Shown here: positions 23,652 through 31,503 of the stretch, in pieces
Numbering within the stretch: position 1 is the first letter of the stretch
How the letters are laid out: the number at the start of each line of letters is the position of its first letter
Origin: Streptomyces lanatus
GTDB taxonomy: Bacteria; Actinomycetota; Actinomycetes; Streptomycetales; Streptomycetaceae
Direction: 5' to 3'
Length of the DNA stretch: 64,000 nt
Assembly: GCF_014655715.1 (NCBI RefSeq)
Contig: NZ_BNBM01000013.1
Coordinates: 80,569 to 144,568 of the forward strand
Notes under the pieces: model-generated
What the model was told of the DNA's origin: nothing
What the model saw: only the letters and a program-made list of their open reading frames with translations
The model's database searches: none
Program-made: the position numbers and the translations under genes

Positions 23652-25382
23652 GTGGCTATCACCGAACAACGTCTTTCCACCATGGTGCTGGTGATCGGCA
23701 CCGGCGGTGCCGGGCTGCGCGCGGCGATCGAGCTGGCCGAGGCCGGTGTGGACGTCCTCGCCGTCGGCAAGCGCCCCAAGGACGACGCCCATACGGCACT
23801 CGCCGCCGGAGGCATCAACGCCGCCCTGGCCACCATGGATCCCGAGGACAGCTGGCAGCAGCACGCCGCGGACACGATCAAGGAGAGCTATCTGCTCGCC
23901 GACCCCCGCACGGTCGAGATCGTCACCCAGGGCGCCGCCCGGGGCATCGACGACCTGGAGCGGTACGGCATGGACTTCGCCCGTGAGGAGGACGGCCGTA
24001 TCTCCCAGCGGTTCTTCGGGGCGCACAAGTTCCGTCGGACCGCGTTCGCCGGGGACTACACGGGGCTGGAGATCCAGCGCACCCTCATCCGGCGCGCCCA
24101 GCAGCTCGACATCCCGGTGCTGGAGGGCGTCTACATCACCCGGCTGCTGGTGCACGACGGCGCCGTGTTCGGTGCCTACGGCTTCGACCTCGCGAGCGGG
24201 CGGCGCTATCTGATCCAGGCGGACGCAGTCATCCTCGCCGCGGGCGGCCACACCCGCATCTGGCGGCGCACCTCCTCACGCCGCGACGAGAACACCGGCG
24301 ACTCCTTCCGACTGGCCGTGGACGCCGGGGCCCGGCTGCGTGACGCCGAGCTGGTCCAGTTCCACCCCTCCGGGATCATCGAGCCGGAGAACGCCGCCGG
24401 AACCCTGGTCAGCGAGGCCGCCCGGGGTGAGGGCGGGATCCTGCGCAACGCCCTCGGGGAACGGTTCATGGCCCGCTACGACCCCGAGCGGATGGAGCTG
24501 TCCACCCGCGACCGCGTCGCCCTCGCCTCCTACACGGAGATCAAGGAGGGGCGGGGCACCCCCAAGGGCGCCGTATGGCTCGATGTCTCCCACCTCCCCC
24601 GGCACACGATCATGAGCCGCCTCCCCCGCGTCTATCAGACGATGCTCGACCTGCAGATGCTGGACATCACCCGCGAACCCATCGAGATCGCGCCCACCGC
24701 CCACTACTCGATGGGCGGCGTATGGGTACGCCCCGAGGACCACAGCACCGACGTACGGGGCCTGTACGCCATCGGTGAGGCGTCCAGCGGGCTGCACGGC
24801 GCCAATCGCCTCGGCGGGAACAGCCTGATCGAGCTGCTGGTGTTCGGCCGTATCACCGGGCAGGCGGCGGCCGCCTACTCACAGTCCCTGACCACGCAGC
24901 ACCGCTCGGCGGCGGCCATCGCCGAGGCCCGCGCGGAGATCGACGATCTGCTCGCCGCCGACGGGCCGGAGAACGTACGCGCGCTGCAACGCGCCATCCG
25001 CAACACCATGACGGAGCACGCGGGCGTCGTACGGGACGAGGAGGGCCTGCGCGCCGGGCTGGCGGAGCTCGCCGTGATCGAGAAGCGGATGGCGGACGTC
25101 GGCGTGCACCCGGACATCGCCGGCTATCAGGACCTCGCGCACGCCTTCGACCTCAAGGCCGCCGCCCTGGCCGCACGGGCCACGCTCGAATCGGCCCTGG
25201 AGCGCCGTGAGACCCGTGGCTGCCACAACCGCAGCGATTACCCGGACCTGGATCCGGCCCTGCGCGTCAATCTGGTGTGGTCCCCGACGGCCGGAGTGAC
25301 CCATGAGGAAATCCCGGATGTGGCGGACGAGATCTCCGCTCTGATGCAGGAGGTCTCGACCGAGGGAAAACTCGTCGAATAG
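23652..25382 (+). CDS. FAD-dependent fumarate reductase/L-aspartate oxidase-like flavoprotein
   Basis: A 576-aa flavoprotein of the succinate dehydrogenase/fumarate reductase/NadB superfamily. The FAD-binding start (VLVIGTGGAGLRAAIE), GGINAAL, the HPSG segment and SEAARGEGGIL, the Arg-containing active-site region, and the C-terminal GLYAIGEASSGLHGANRLGGNSL are all present. The companion iron-sulfur and membrane subunits of a respiratory complex are absent, so it is not ordinary succinate dehydrogenase. GTG follows GGAGTGG. A role as a soluble fumarate-reducing or aspartate-oxidising enzyme is possible. It is controlled by its own ECF41 promoter. Confidence 0.88.
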   Translation: MAITEQRLSTMVLVIGTGGAGLRAAIELAEAGVDVLAVGKRPKDDAHTALAAGGINAALATMDPEDSWQQHAADTIKESYLLADPRTVEIVTQGAARGIDDLERYGMDFAREEDGRISQRFFGAHKFRRTAFAGDYTGLEIQRTLIRRAQQLDIPVLEGVYITRLLVHDGAVFGAYGFDLASGRRYLIQADAVILAAGGHTRIWRRTSSRRDENTGDSFRLAVDAGARLRDAELVQFHPSGIIEPENAAGTLVSEAARGEGGILRNALGERFMARYDPERMELSTRDRVALASYTEIKEGRGTPKGAVWLDVSHLPRHTIMSRLPRVYQTMLDLQMLDITREPIEIAPTAHYSMGGVWVRPEDHSTDVRGLYAIGEASSGLHGANRLGGNSLIELLVFGRITGQAAAAYSQSLTTQHRSAAAIAEARAEIDDLLAADGPENVRALQRAIRNTMTEHAGVVRDEEGLRAGLAELAVIEKRMADVGVHPDIAGYQDLAHAFDLKAAALAARATLESALERRETRGCHNRSDYPDLDPALRVNLVWSPTAGVTHEEIPDVADEISALMQEVSTEGKLVE

Positions 25383-25386
25383 GACC

Positions 25387-25413
25387 TGTCACAAACAGCA
25401 CCCCTGCCCTGTC
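25387..25413 (+). promoter_or_regulatory. ECF41-type promoter (TGTCACA-N15-CTGTC) of the epimerase-like gene
   Basis: TGTCACA at 25387-25393, 15-base spacer, CTGTC at 25409-25413, 67 bases before the ATG. The -35 element starts four bases after the flavoprotein stop. A triple CTCCGCAATCT-like repeat lies in the leader at about 25441-25470. Confidence 0.78.
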
Positions 25414-25480
25414 TCTCCTAAAGCAGAGCGAATGAATCTCTGATCTCCGCAATCTCCGCAATCTCCGAGAGGAATCCGTC

Positions 25481-26227
25481 ATGAAGGTCCTAGTGATCGG
25501 TGGTACCGGGCTCATCGGCTCGAAGCTGGTCGGCAAGCTGGCCGAGCACGGGCACGAGGCGGTCGCGGCCGCGCCCAACACCGGCGTCAACACCCTGACG
25601 GGCGAGGGCCTCGCCGAGGTCCTGAAGGACGCGTCGGTCGTGGTCGACGTCTCCAACTCCCCGTCGTGGGAGGACGAGGCCGTCATGGACTTCTTCCGGA
25701 CCTCCACCACCAACCTTCTCAAGGCGGAGGCCGAGGCCGGTGTGACGCACCATGTCGCGCTGTCCGTGGTCGGCACCGACCGGCTCCAGGAGAGCGGGTA
25801 CTTCCGGGCCAAGCAGGCGCAGGAAGAGCTGATCAAGGCGTCCGGCATGCCCTACTCGATCGTCCACGCCACCCAGTTCTTCGAGTTCATCAAGGGGATC
25901 GCGGACATCTCGACCGACGGTGACACCGTGCGCCTGGCCCCGGCCAAGTTCCAGCCGATGTACTCCGACGACGTGGCCGCGGCCGTCGGCCGTACCGCGG
26001 TCGGCACGCCGGTCAACGGCCTGGTGGAGATCGCGGGCCCCGAGGTGTTCCAGCTGGACGAGCTGATCCGCGAGACGCTCGCCGCCAAGAACGACCCCCG
26101 CACGGTCGTCACGGACCCGAAGGCCCCGTACTCCGGTGCCCAGCTGCAGGAGACCACGCTGCTGCCGGGACCGGACGCGCAGATCGGGGACACCAAGCTG
26201 TCCGACTGGCTCGCGCGGCAGCAGTAG
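25481..26227 (+). CDS. NAD(P)-binding NmrA/epimerase-like oxidoreductase
   Basis: A 248-aa atypical short-chain dehydrogenase. The N-terminal VLVIGGTGLIGSKLV is an NAD(P)-binding GGxGxxG fold; SVVGTDRL and the YFRAKQAQEELIKASGMPYSIVHATQFFEF stretch are typical of NmrA-like/SDR_a5 proteins, which often lack the classical Tyr-Lys catalytic pair and may act as redox sensors or reductases. Such proteins are the epimerase class of known ECF41 targets. GAGAGGAAT precedes the ATG. A perfect hairpin terminator lies seven bases after the stop. Confidence 0.88.
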   Translation: MKVLVIGGTGLIGSKLVGKLAEHGHEAVAAAPNTGVNTLTGEGLAEVLKDASVVVDVSNSPSWEDEAVMDFFRTSTTNLLKAEAEAGVTHHVALSVVGTDRLQESGYFRAKQAQEELIKASGMPYSIVHATQFFEFIKGIADISTDGDTVRLAPAKFQPMYSDDVAAAVGRTAVGTPVNGLVEIAGPEVFQLDELIRETLAAKNDPRTVVTDPKAPYSGAQLQETTLLPGPDAQIGDTKLSDWLARQQ

Positions 26228-26233
26228 AAAGCA

Positions 26234-26271
26234 ATGAGACGGCCCCCGTCCGCGGACGGGGGCCGTCTCAT
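26234..26271. terminator. perfect 38-bp palindromic terminator
   Basis: A flawless inverted repeat with 19-base arms and no loop (ATGAGACGGCCCCC...CGTCTCAT). It sits just after the epimerase-like gene and before the end of the convergent truncated ECF41 gene, so it likely terminates both. Confidence 0.85.
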
Positions 26272-26328
26272 TGGCTCATTCATCAATTCCGTCTCATTCG
26301 CGCGGGAAATTCAGTTCGACGGAAATCG

Positions 26329-27000
26329 CTATACGCTCACTCCGCGCGCCGCGTCCGTGGAGAGCACCGCTTCCAGGGGCGCGAGGTGCCCGTACTGGGC
26401 CGCCGCGAGGAAGGCCTGCACCAGCCGCCGATGCGCGACGGAGTCCACGGGCTGCCGGGGACGGTTCCCGGCCAGCCGCTCCTGAGCCCGTACGACCTGC
26501 TGTCTGGTGTTGGCGACGCCGATGCCGAGCAGCTCGGAGATCCGGCCGTACGGATAGCCGAAGCCCTCCCGCAGCACGTACGCCGCACGCTGTCTCGGCG
26601 TCAGCGTCTCCATCAGCAGCAGCACGGCGCCCTCGGCGGCGTCGTGCCGCTCCGCCACCGCTTCCGGTGTGGCGTCGAGGTCCGCCGGCTCCGGCAGCCA
26701 GGGACCGGCGCAGGACTCCCGGCGCTTCCAGGCGGACTGCACGAGGTTGATGGCCAGCCGGGCGGTGGTCGTCCTGAGCAGCGCCGACGGATTGCGTACG
26801 ACCGTGCGGTCCAGCCGCTGCCAGCGCAGCCAGGCCTCCTGGATGACGTCCTCGGCCTCGCCCGGGTCCCCGACGATCCGATGGGCGATCTTGAGCATCC
26901 CGGGTCTGGCCTGGACGAACACCGACGTCGCCTCGTCCGGTACGGCCGTGGTACCGGTCCTCTCCCGGCTCGGCCCGGCTTTGACACCTTGCATGTCCAC
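26329..27000 (-). CDS. ECF41-family sigma factor with truncated C-terminal regulatory domain
   Basis: A 223-aa ECF41 sigma factor. Sigma region 2 (IAHRIVGDPGEAEDVIQEAWLRW), the WLPEP linker and region 4 (RAAYVLREGFGYPYGRISELL, VVRAQERLAG) are complete and well conserved. The SnoaL-like domain breaks off at AVLSTDAARGVSV and a TAG stop, so SDGGG and NPDKL are both missing and about 75 residues are lost. The sequence after the stop is less GC-rich. Partial C-terminal truncation of ECF41 proteins is known to make them hyperactive, while complete removal inactivates them, so this natural form could be constitutively active. GTG 27000 was chosen for the GGAG six bases upstream. No TGTCACA precedes it. 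Confidence 0.83.
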   Translation of the reverse strand: MDMQGVKAGPSRERTGTTAVPDEATSVFVQARPGMLKIAHRIVGDPGEAEDVIQEAWLRWQRLDRTVVRNPSALLRTTTARLAINLVQSAWKRRESCAGPWLPEPADLDATPEAVAERHDAAEGAVLLLMETLTPRQRAAYVLREGFGYPYGRISELLGIGVANTRQQVVRAQERLAGNRPRQPVDSVAHRRLVQAFLAAAQYGHLAPLEAVLSTDAARGVSV

Positions 27001-27122
27001 GACCGGCTCCTCGACTCGGTGGGCCAGCGGCTCCACAGCGGGCTGACTCCAACATCCCGCCATCGGCCGCGGTCCGCACCTCGCCGGGGGCCCGCCTCGG
27101 TGTGCGCCGTGATCCGGGCCGT

Positions 27123-27149
27123 TGTCACAGGTGCCGGGCCTGTCCGGTC
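27123..27149 (+). promoter_or_regulatory. ECF41-type promoter (TGTCACA-N15-CGGTC) of the second ECF41-like gene
   Basis: TGTCACA at 27123-27129, 15-base spacer, CGGTC at 27145-27149, 41 bases before the GTG of the divergent ECF41-like gene. Confidence 0.8.
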
Positions 27150-27190
27150 TCACCTGGCAGGCGGACGCATCACGAGAGGGAGGTCGGGTC

Positions 27191-28039
27191 GTGGCGGGTG
27201 CGGATGATGCGGTGTCGCTGGTGGAGTTGCTGGATGAGCGGCGTCATCTGCTGGATGTGGCGTTCTGGATGGTGGGCGGTGCCCGTGAGGCCGAGCGTGT
27301 GATCGACGACGCGTACCGGCAGTGGTTCGAGATGTCGGACGCGGAGCGGGCCGGGATCGCCGATCCGCGGTCGTGGCTGGCCCGGGCGGTGGGGAGCATC
27401 TGTCTGGCCCGGTTGGCATCGCCCGGACGGGGCACAACCGCGGACGCTAGGGGGCGGGGGGTGACGGAGGAGGTCAGTGGTGTGCTGCTGGAGGCCCTGG
27501 ACTCGCTGTCCCCGGCGGAGCGGGCCGCGTTCGTACTGAACGACGTGTTCGGGATGGCGCCTGGGGCGGTCGCCGACATCGTCCGGCAGAGCGAGCCGCG
27601 GTGCGCGGAGTTGGCGGAGCGCGCCCGGCGAAGTCTTCGGGAGCGGCGGGGCCGGCCGACGACGGTCGCGGAGCACGACGCGGTGGTGCGGGCGATGCGT
27701 GAGGCGTGTGCGGCCGAGGACGAGGGGACGTTGGCGTCGTTGCTCGCGGGCGACGCGACGGCGTTCTTCGACGGCGGCGGGAAGGTGCGGGCACTGGTCC
27801 GGCCGGTGCAGGGGGACGTCGGGGTGGCCCGGAGTCTGATGACCCTGCTCGCGCGGCATCCGCGGACCACGTTGGACACGCACTCGGTCAACGGGAGGAC
27901 CGGGCTGGTGGTGCGGTACGGACGTCAGGTCGCCGCCGTCATCAGTCTCGATGTCGCCGGCCCACGGGTGGTGCAGGTCTGGGTCACGCTCAATCCCGAC
28001 AAGCTCCGCGCCTGGAACCAGACCGACGACTTCGGCTGA
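27191..28039 (+). CDS. divergent ECF41-like sigma factor with full SnoaL-like domain
   Basis: A 282-aa relative of ECF41 sigma factors. The C-terminal regulatory domain is canonical, with DGGGK and NPDKLRAWN, whereas the sigma part is eroded: region 2 reads VAFWMVGGAREAERVIDDAYRQW instead of the usual AEDIVQEAWLRW, and the WLPEP linker is absent. Region 4 (LSPAERAAFVLNDVFGMAPGAVADIV) is recognisable. The GTG was chosen for GGGAGG seven bases upstream; an earlier in-frame ATG would overlap the -35 element. It may be a weak sigma factor with other specificity, or an interacting regulator of the other ECF41 proteins. It is expressed from its own ECF41 promoter. Confidence 0.82.
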   Translation: MAGADDAVSLVELLDERRHLLDVAFWMVGGAREAERVIDDAYRQWFEMSDAERAGIADPRSWLARAVGSICLARLASPGRGTTADARGRGVTEEVSGVLLEALDSLSPAERAAFVLNDVFGMAPGAVADIVRQSEPRCAELAERARRSLRERRGRPTTVAEHDAVVRAMREACAAEDEGTLASLLAGDATAFFDGGGKVRALVRPVQGDVGVARSLMTLLARHPRTTLDTHSVNGRTGLVVRYGRQVAAVISLDVAGPRVVQVWVTLNPDKLRAWNQTDDFG

Positions 28040-28041
28040 CC

Positions 28042-28067
28042 TGTCACAGAACGGGTCGCCGCCGGTC
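28042..28067 (+). promoter_or_regulatory. ECF41-type promoter with 14-base spacer, upstream of ECF41 remnant
   Basis: TGTCACA at 28042-28048 and CGGTC at 28063-28067 with a 14-base spacer, one shorter than the other seven copies. It begins two bases after the stop of the previous sigma gene and now drives only a pseudogene, so it may be decaying. Confidence 0.6.
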
Positions 28068-28106
28068 AGTTGAAGCGTCGGCACCCGGAGGAACGGAGAC
28101 AGCGGG

Positions 28107-28410
28107 ATGACGCATGTTGGACGTGGTGCAGGAGGTCTGGCTGCGGTGGCAGAAGACCGTACGCAAGATCGTGAGCCGGGCCCGTAAGCATCTCGGGGCC
28201 GACCAGCGGGAGACGGTGGACACCGTTGCCCACCGGCAGTTGCTCGACGCCTTCGTGTCGGCGGCGCGGAACGGCGATGTCGCTTCCCTCGAAGCCATTC
28301 TCACGCCGGACGCCGTCAGTCTGTCCGACGGCAACGGCGAGGCCAACGGCCGCGGCGGGGGTACTGCTCTACCGGGACGGCCGGCCCTGTACGTTCCAGG
28401 GCGCTCGCCG
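28107..28410 (+). pseudogene. ECF41 sigma factor remnant with several internal deletions
   Basis: Only scattered pieces of an ECF41 gene remain. A start-like ATG is followed at once by DVVQEVWLRWQKT from the end of region 2, which joins VRKIVSRARKHLGADQRE from the end of region 4, so about 70 residues between them are gone. The SnoaL start (VDTVAHRQLLDAFVSAARNGD) follows up to VSLSDGNG, then a further deletion and a frameshift; the fragment GVLLYRDGRP from the end of that domain appears in another frame. Downstream, to the next gene at 28596, codon bias is lost. An uninterrupted frame from 28114 exists but cannot encode a working sigma factor. Confidence 0.75.
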
Positions 28411-28595
28411 CCTGATCTTCGGCGACCGCCCGCCCCTTTCCCGCGAATTCCCTTCACTGCCGTATGGCAATTTCTCGCGCCCCGAACTCGGCTCTTCTTC
28501 TTTTCATTGCGTCCGGCGACATCGGCGAGCCATGATGAAAACAAAGCCGTCCTGTCGACAGGACACGATTGTCATACGACGAAGGTGAGTGCCGT

Positions 28596-29240
28596 ATGTT
28601 CGTCCCCAAACACTACCGGGAACCGGACGTTTCCTGGATGGTCGACGTGATTCGCGGGAATCCGCTGGCACTGATGGTCAGTAATGGCGCGCCCGCTGAC
28701 GGACCGTTCGCCACGCACCTTCCGGTCATCACGGCCCCGGACTGGGACGGAGCACCCGCCGCGGATCTGACCGATCTGCCCTTGCTGGGCCATATGAACC
28801 GGGCGAATCCGCACTGGAAGGCGCTCGAATCGGGATCGGTGATCCTGCTGACGTTCACGGGTCCGCATGCCTATGTCTCGCCCACCGTGTACGACATTAC
28901 GCCGGCCGCCCCCACCTGGAACTTCACCTCCGTGCATGTGCACGGAGTGGTGGAGAAGATCGATTCCACGGAGGAGACGCTGGGCGTCGTGCAGGCCACG
29001 GTGCAGGAATTCGAGAAGGAATTCGGCTTCAACTGGGACATGAGCGAGTCCGTCGACTACTTCCGGAAGATAGTGCCCGGTGTGGGCGCTTTCCGGGTCC
29101 GGGTGACCGGGGCCGAGGGAATGTTCAAGCTCAGCCAGGAGCAGAGCCCCGAGGTCCGTGAGCGGGTGGTGCGGTCGTTCGCCGAGCGCGGCTGCACCCG
29201 GCACGCGCAGACCGCGGACCTCATGGACCGTCTGGCGTAA
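28596..29240 (+). CDS. piperazate synthase (KtzT-like, PaiB-family heme protein)
   Basis: A 214-aa protein of the PaiB/FMN-binding fold. Piperazate synthase KtzT, a heme enzyme that closes the N-N bond of N5-hydroxyornithine to give L-piperazic acid, belongs to this fold and is often annotated as an FMN-binding regulator. The N-terminus MFVPKHYREPD, NPLALMVSN, ATHLPV and GHMNRANPHW are conserved; His-66 in the last segment matches the place of the heme ligand (His-65) recalled for KtzT. The window also encodes an ornithine N-monooxygenase, its required partner, and an NRPS. ATG 28596 follows GAAGGTGAG. The alternative, a PaiB transcriptional regulator, is less likely here. Confidence 0.82.
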   Translation: MFVPKHYREPDVSWMVDVIRGNPLALMVSNGAPADGPFATHLPVITAPDWDGAPAADLTDLPLLGHMNRANPHWKALESGSVILLTFTGPHAYVSPTVYDITPAAPTWNFTSVHVHGVVEKIDSTEETLGVVQATVQEFEKEFGFNWDMSESVDYFRKIVPGVGAFRVRVTGAEGMFKLSQEQSPEVRERVVRSFAERGCTRHAQTADLMDRLA

Positions 29241-29254
29241 CGGACCTGCCCGTG

Positions 29255-29289
29255 GGCGGGGTCCCACCTCGTGGGATGCGGACCCCGCC
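29255..29289. terminator. bidirectional hairpin terminator
   Basis: GGCGGGGTCC at 29255-29264 pairs with GGACCCCGCC at 29280-29289, with a smaller inner hairpin (CCCAC-CTC-GTGGG). It lies between the convergent piperazate synthase and LmbU-like genes. Confidence 0.75.
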
Positions 29290-29302
29290 GGTGGCGATCA
29301 GG

Positions 29303-29950
29303 TCACTCGAAGGGCAGTTGCCGGTCGTCGTCGTCCCGCAGCACCTGGCTGGCGGCGGCGTCGAGGGTGGCCGTCACCCACTCCCCCAACTCGGTGCCGG
29401 CATGGTCCGCCGCCTTGTGCCACCACTGGAGCCTGCTGTCGGGCACGGCGAGCCGGCGCGTCGCCGCCACGGCACCCGTGTGCTGTGCGGCGTCCTCGCG
29501 CTCGGCCCGGATGGCCTGGCGCAGCTGCTTGGTCGTCCACCTCATGCGCTCGGCGCGGTCGAGCCAGGTCTCCTGCTCGCCGACGGGCAGGGACGCCAGT
29601 TCGGCGTGGTGCTGGAAGCTGAGCGCGGAACGCCGCCTGTGCTGCTCGAACCGCCGGGACACCCAGGCGTAGTTGCGCAGCGTCTGATAGCGCAGTCCCG
29701 CCGCGCGAATTCCGCGTTCATATCGGTCGGCGTAGTGGTCCTTGCCGTATACGAGCCAGTCGCCCAGCCACCAGGACGATGAATTGAGCAGCCCGGAGAG
29801 CTGACGCCCGGCCCGCTCCCACTCGTCGAAGGCGATTCCCGTGGGTATGTGCAGCCCCACGTTCGTGGTGAGGACCTGATTGCGTCGCGGTGCCTCGACC
29901 ACTCTGCCGAACAAAGGTGTCTTGGGGTTTTTGACCTGATCAATCATCAT
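29303..29950 (-). CDS. LmbU-family transcriptional regulator
   Basis: A 215-aa protein of the LmbU family, regulators known from lincomycin and other antibiotic clusters. The conserved block is unmistakable: GLHIPTGIAFDEW, then SSSWWLGDWLVYGKDHYADRYERGI and LRYQTLRNYAWVSRRFE across about residues 32-105, which includes the DNA-binding region. LmbU binds promoters of biosynthetic genes directly. The gene begins with two ATGs; GGAGG ends one base before the first and four before the second, so the second (29947) may be used. It is divergent from the transposase-like gene and sits beside the piperazate synthase gene, supporting a cluster-specific role. Confidence 0.9.
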   Translation of the reverse strand: MMIDQVKNPKTPLFGRVVEAPRRNQVLTTNVGLHIPTGIAFDEWERAGRQLSGLLNSSSWWLGDWLVYGKDHYADRYERGIRAAGLRYQTLRNYAWVSRRFEQHRRRSALSFQHHAELASLPVGEQETWLDRAERMRWTTKQLRQAIRAEREDAAQHTGAVAATRRLAVPDSRLQWWHKAADHAGTELGEWVTATLDAAASQVLRDDDDRQLPFE

Positions 29951-30252
29951 GCCTCCGTGTCAACGCTCGCGGCGACCGCGCGCGTTCATGATGGTTGTCC
30001 ATGTGTACGCGGCAGGCATTCACCCCTTTTTTATTCACCTTTCTTGCGGAATTCAGGGTGGCCGACCGGCTCGCTTCCGAGTAGATCTCGACGCTGGCGC
30101 CAGTGCAAGGATCTTGGCGCCATCGAACGATACTTTGCGGAGTTCACAGAGTTCGCCGTCCGGCGGACCCGCACGGAGTGGCGCCACCGGGATGGCTGGA
30201 TTTAGGGTTTACAACCAGTAACGCACCACGCACCTCGGGGGAGTCATGCGAC
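29951..30252. other. divergent intergenic region between lmbU-like and transposase-like genes
   Basis: This 302-bp stretch is clearly more AT-rich than the surroundings, with TTTTTTATT around 30030, and must hold two divergent promoters. I see no terminal inverted repeats of an insertion sequence, no conserved ORF and no ECF41 element. Confidence 0.4.
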
Positions 30253-31503
30253 ATGGACGCAGCCAACTCGGCATTCCATCTCGATCATTTCAGTCGAACG
30301 ATCTTCAGTAGTCTGCGCCGGACCGATCAGCGCAAGTGGGCGTACGCCTATCTGAACGGACTGCTCGTCACTCAGGGCAAGAAGTCGATCCGCCGGCTCG
30401 CCGCCACGATCCCGTCGGATCCGACCGCGGCCCAGTCGCTGCGCTGGTTCGTCAGTCTCAGCCCATGGGACTTCGACCTGGTCATGGAGGAGCTCACCCA
30501 CTGGGTGGCGCACCACCGGCATCACCGGCACCGGACCGAATCCGTCTGGACCGTCGGCCGGGCCATCCTGCCCAAGCGCGGTGACCGGTCGGTGGGCGTG
30601 CATCGCTACTTCGATCTGTCCTCGGGCCGTACGGTCAACTGCCAGTTGGGACTGGGCTCGTTCCTGTGTGTGGGCACCGCCCGGGTTCCCGTCGACTGGT
30701 GCCTGTATCTGTCGCCGTCCTGGACGGAGGACCGTGACCAGCGCAGGGAGGCCCGCATACCGGATTCCGAGGTGTACCGGCCGCTGTGGGCGCACGCGCT
30801 CCGCCTGGTCGACCGGCTGTCGGCCCGTACGGATTCGTCGTCCGCGGTCGTGCTGTCCGACATGGGTGACGAACCCGATGTGGGGCACCTCCTGAACGGC
30901 CTCGCCAGGCGCCGGCGCGATTTCGTGATCGCGATACCGCCGCATCTGCCGGTGCTTCCCGTCGGCGATGGCGTCATGGGTGGCGCCGCACCGGGCAGTG
31001 CCAAGGCGCTGCTCTCCTCGGGGAGTCCGGAGGACACTGTGGTCACCCTGTCGGACGGACGGCAGCGCGTCGCCCGGCTGCAGACCTCGCTCATCCATCT
31101 GCCGGGGGTCCGCAAGGGCCCGCCCTACCGGCTGTTCGCCGAAGTGGACGACGACGGCGCCCCGGGGCCGGTATGGCTCACCAGCCTCGCCCACAGCAGC
31201 CTGGCGCGGGTCGCCTCGATCGTCGCGCTGAACGCCGAGACGCAGGCCGTGATCGGCTGCATGGAGCGGGACTTCGGGCTGCTGGACTTCGAAGGGCGCT
31301 CGCTGCCGGGCTGGTACCACCACATGGCCCTGGTCTCCGCCGCGTACACCTACCACCGGCTCAGCGGGCTCACGCAGGTGTCATCGCACGACGGTCACCG
31401 GGGTCGCCAGTCGGTCAGCGACTTGCGCAGTTCGTCGGGCGCGTCCATGAAGTCGTACCGGCCGCCGTCGAGCGTCCGGAAGTCGACCGAGTCCGAGTAC
31501 TGA
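30253..31503 (+). CDS. IS701-family transposase-like protein
   Basis: A 416-aa DDE-type protein related to IS701 transposases. The region around DMGDEPDVGHLLNGLARRRRDFV fits one catalytic Asp block, and FGLLDFEGRSLPGWYHHMALVSAAYTY fits the C-terminal block with the catalytic Glu. The gene lies alone between an LmbU-type regulator and a thioesterase, and I find no terminal inverted repeats or target duplication, so it is probably a stranded or domesticated copy. GGGGGAG precedes the ATG. The last ~36 residues overlap the thioesterase gene on the other strand by 109 bp and look like non-native read-through past an eroded end. Confidence 0.75.
   Translation: MDAANSAFHLDHFSRTIFSSLRRTDQRKWAYAYLNGLLVTQGKKSIRRLAATIPSDPTAAQSLRWFVSLSPWDFDLVMEELTHWVAHHRHHRHRTESVWTVGRAILPKRGDRSVGVHRYFDLSSGRTVNCQLGLGSFLCVGTARVPVDWCLYLSPSWTEDRDQRREARIPDSEVYRPLWAHALRLVDRLSARTDSSSAVVLSDMGDEPDVGHLLNGLARRRRDFVIAIPPHLPVLPVGDGVMGGAAPGSAKALLSSGSPEDTVVTLSDGRQRVARLQTSLIHLPGVRKGPPYRLFAEVDDDGAPGPVWLTSLAHSSLARVASIVALNAETQAVIGCMERDFGLLDFEGRSLPGWYHHMALVSAAYTYHRLSGLTQVSSHDGHRGRQSVSDLRSSSGASMKSYRPPSSVRKSTESEY

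Noticed and set aside
23652..25382. Respiratory succinate dehydrogenase operon
   Set aside because: Iron-sulfur and membrane-anchor subunit genes are absent from the neighbourhood.
28596..29240. PaiB-type FMN-binding transcriptional regulator
   Set aside because: The ornithine N-monooxygenase and NRPS context and the KtzT-like His-66 segment make piperazate synthase the better call.
30001..31503. Complete, mobile insertion sequence
   Set aside because: I could not find terminal inverted repeats or a target-site duplication around the transposase-like gene.
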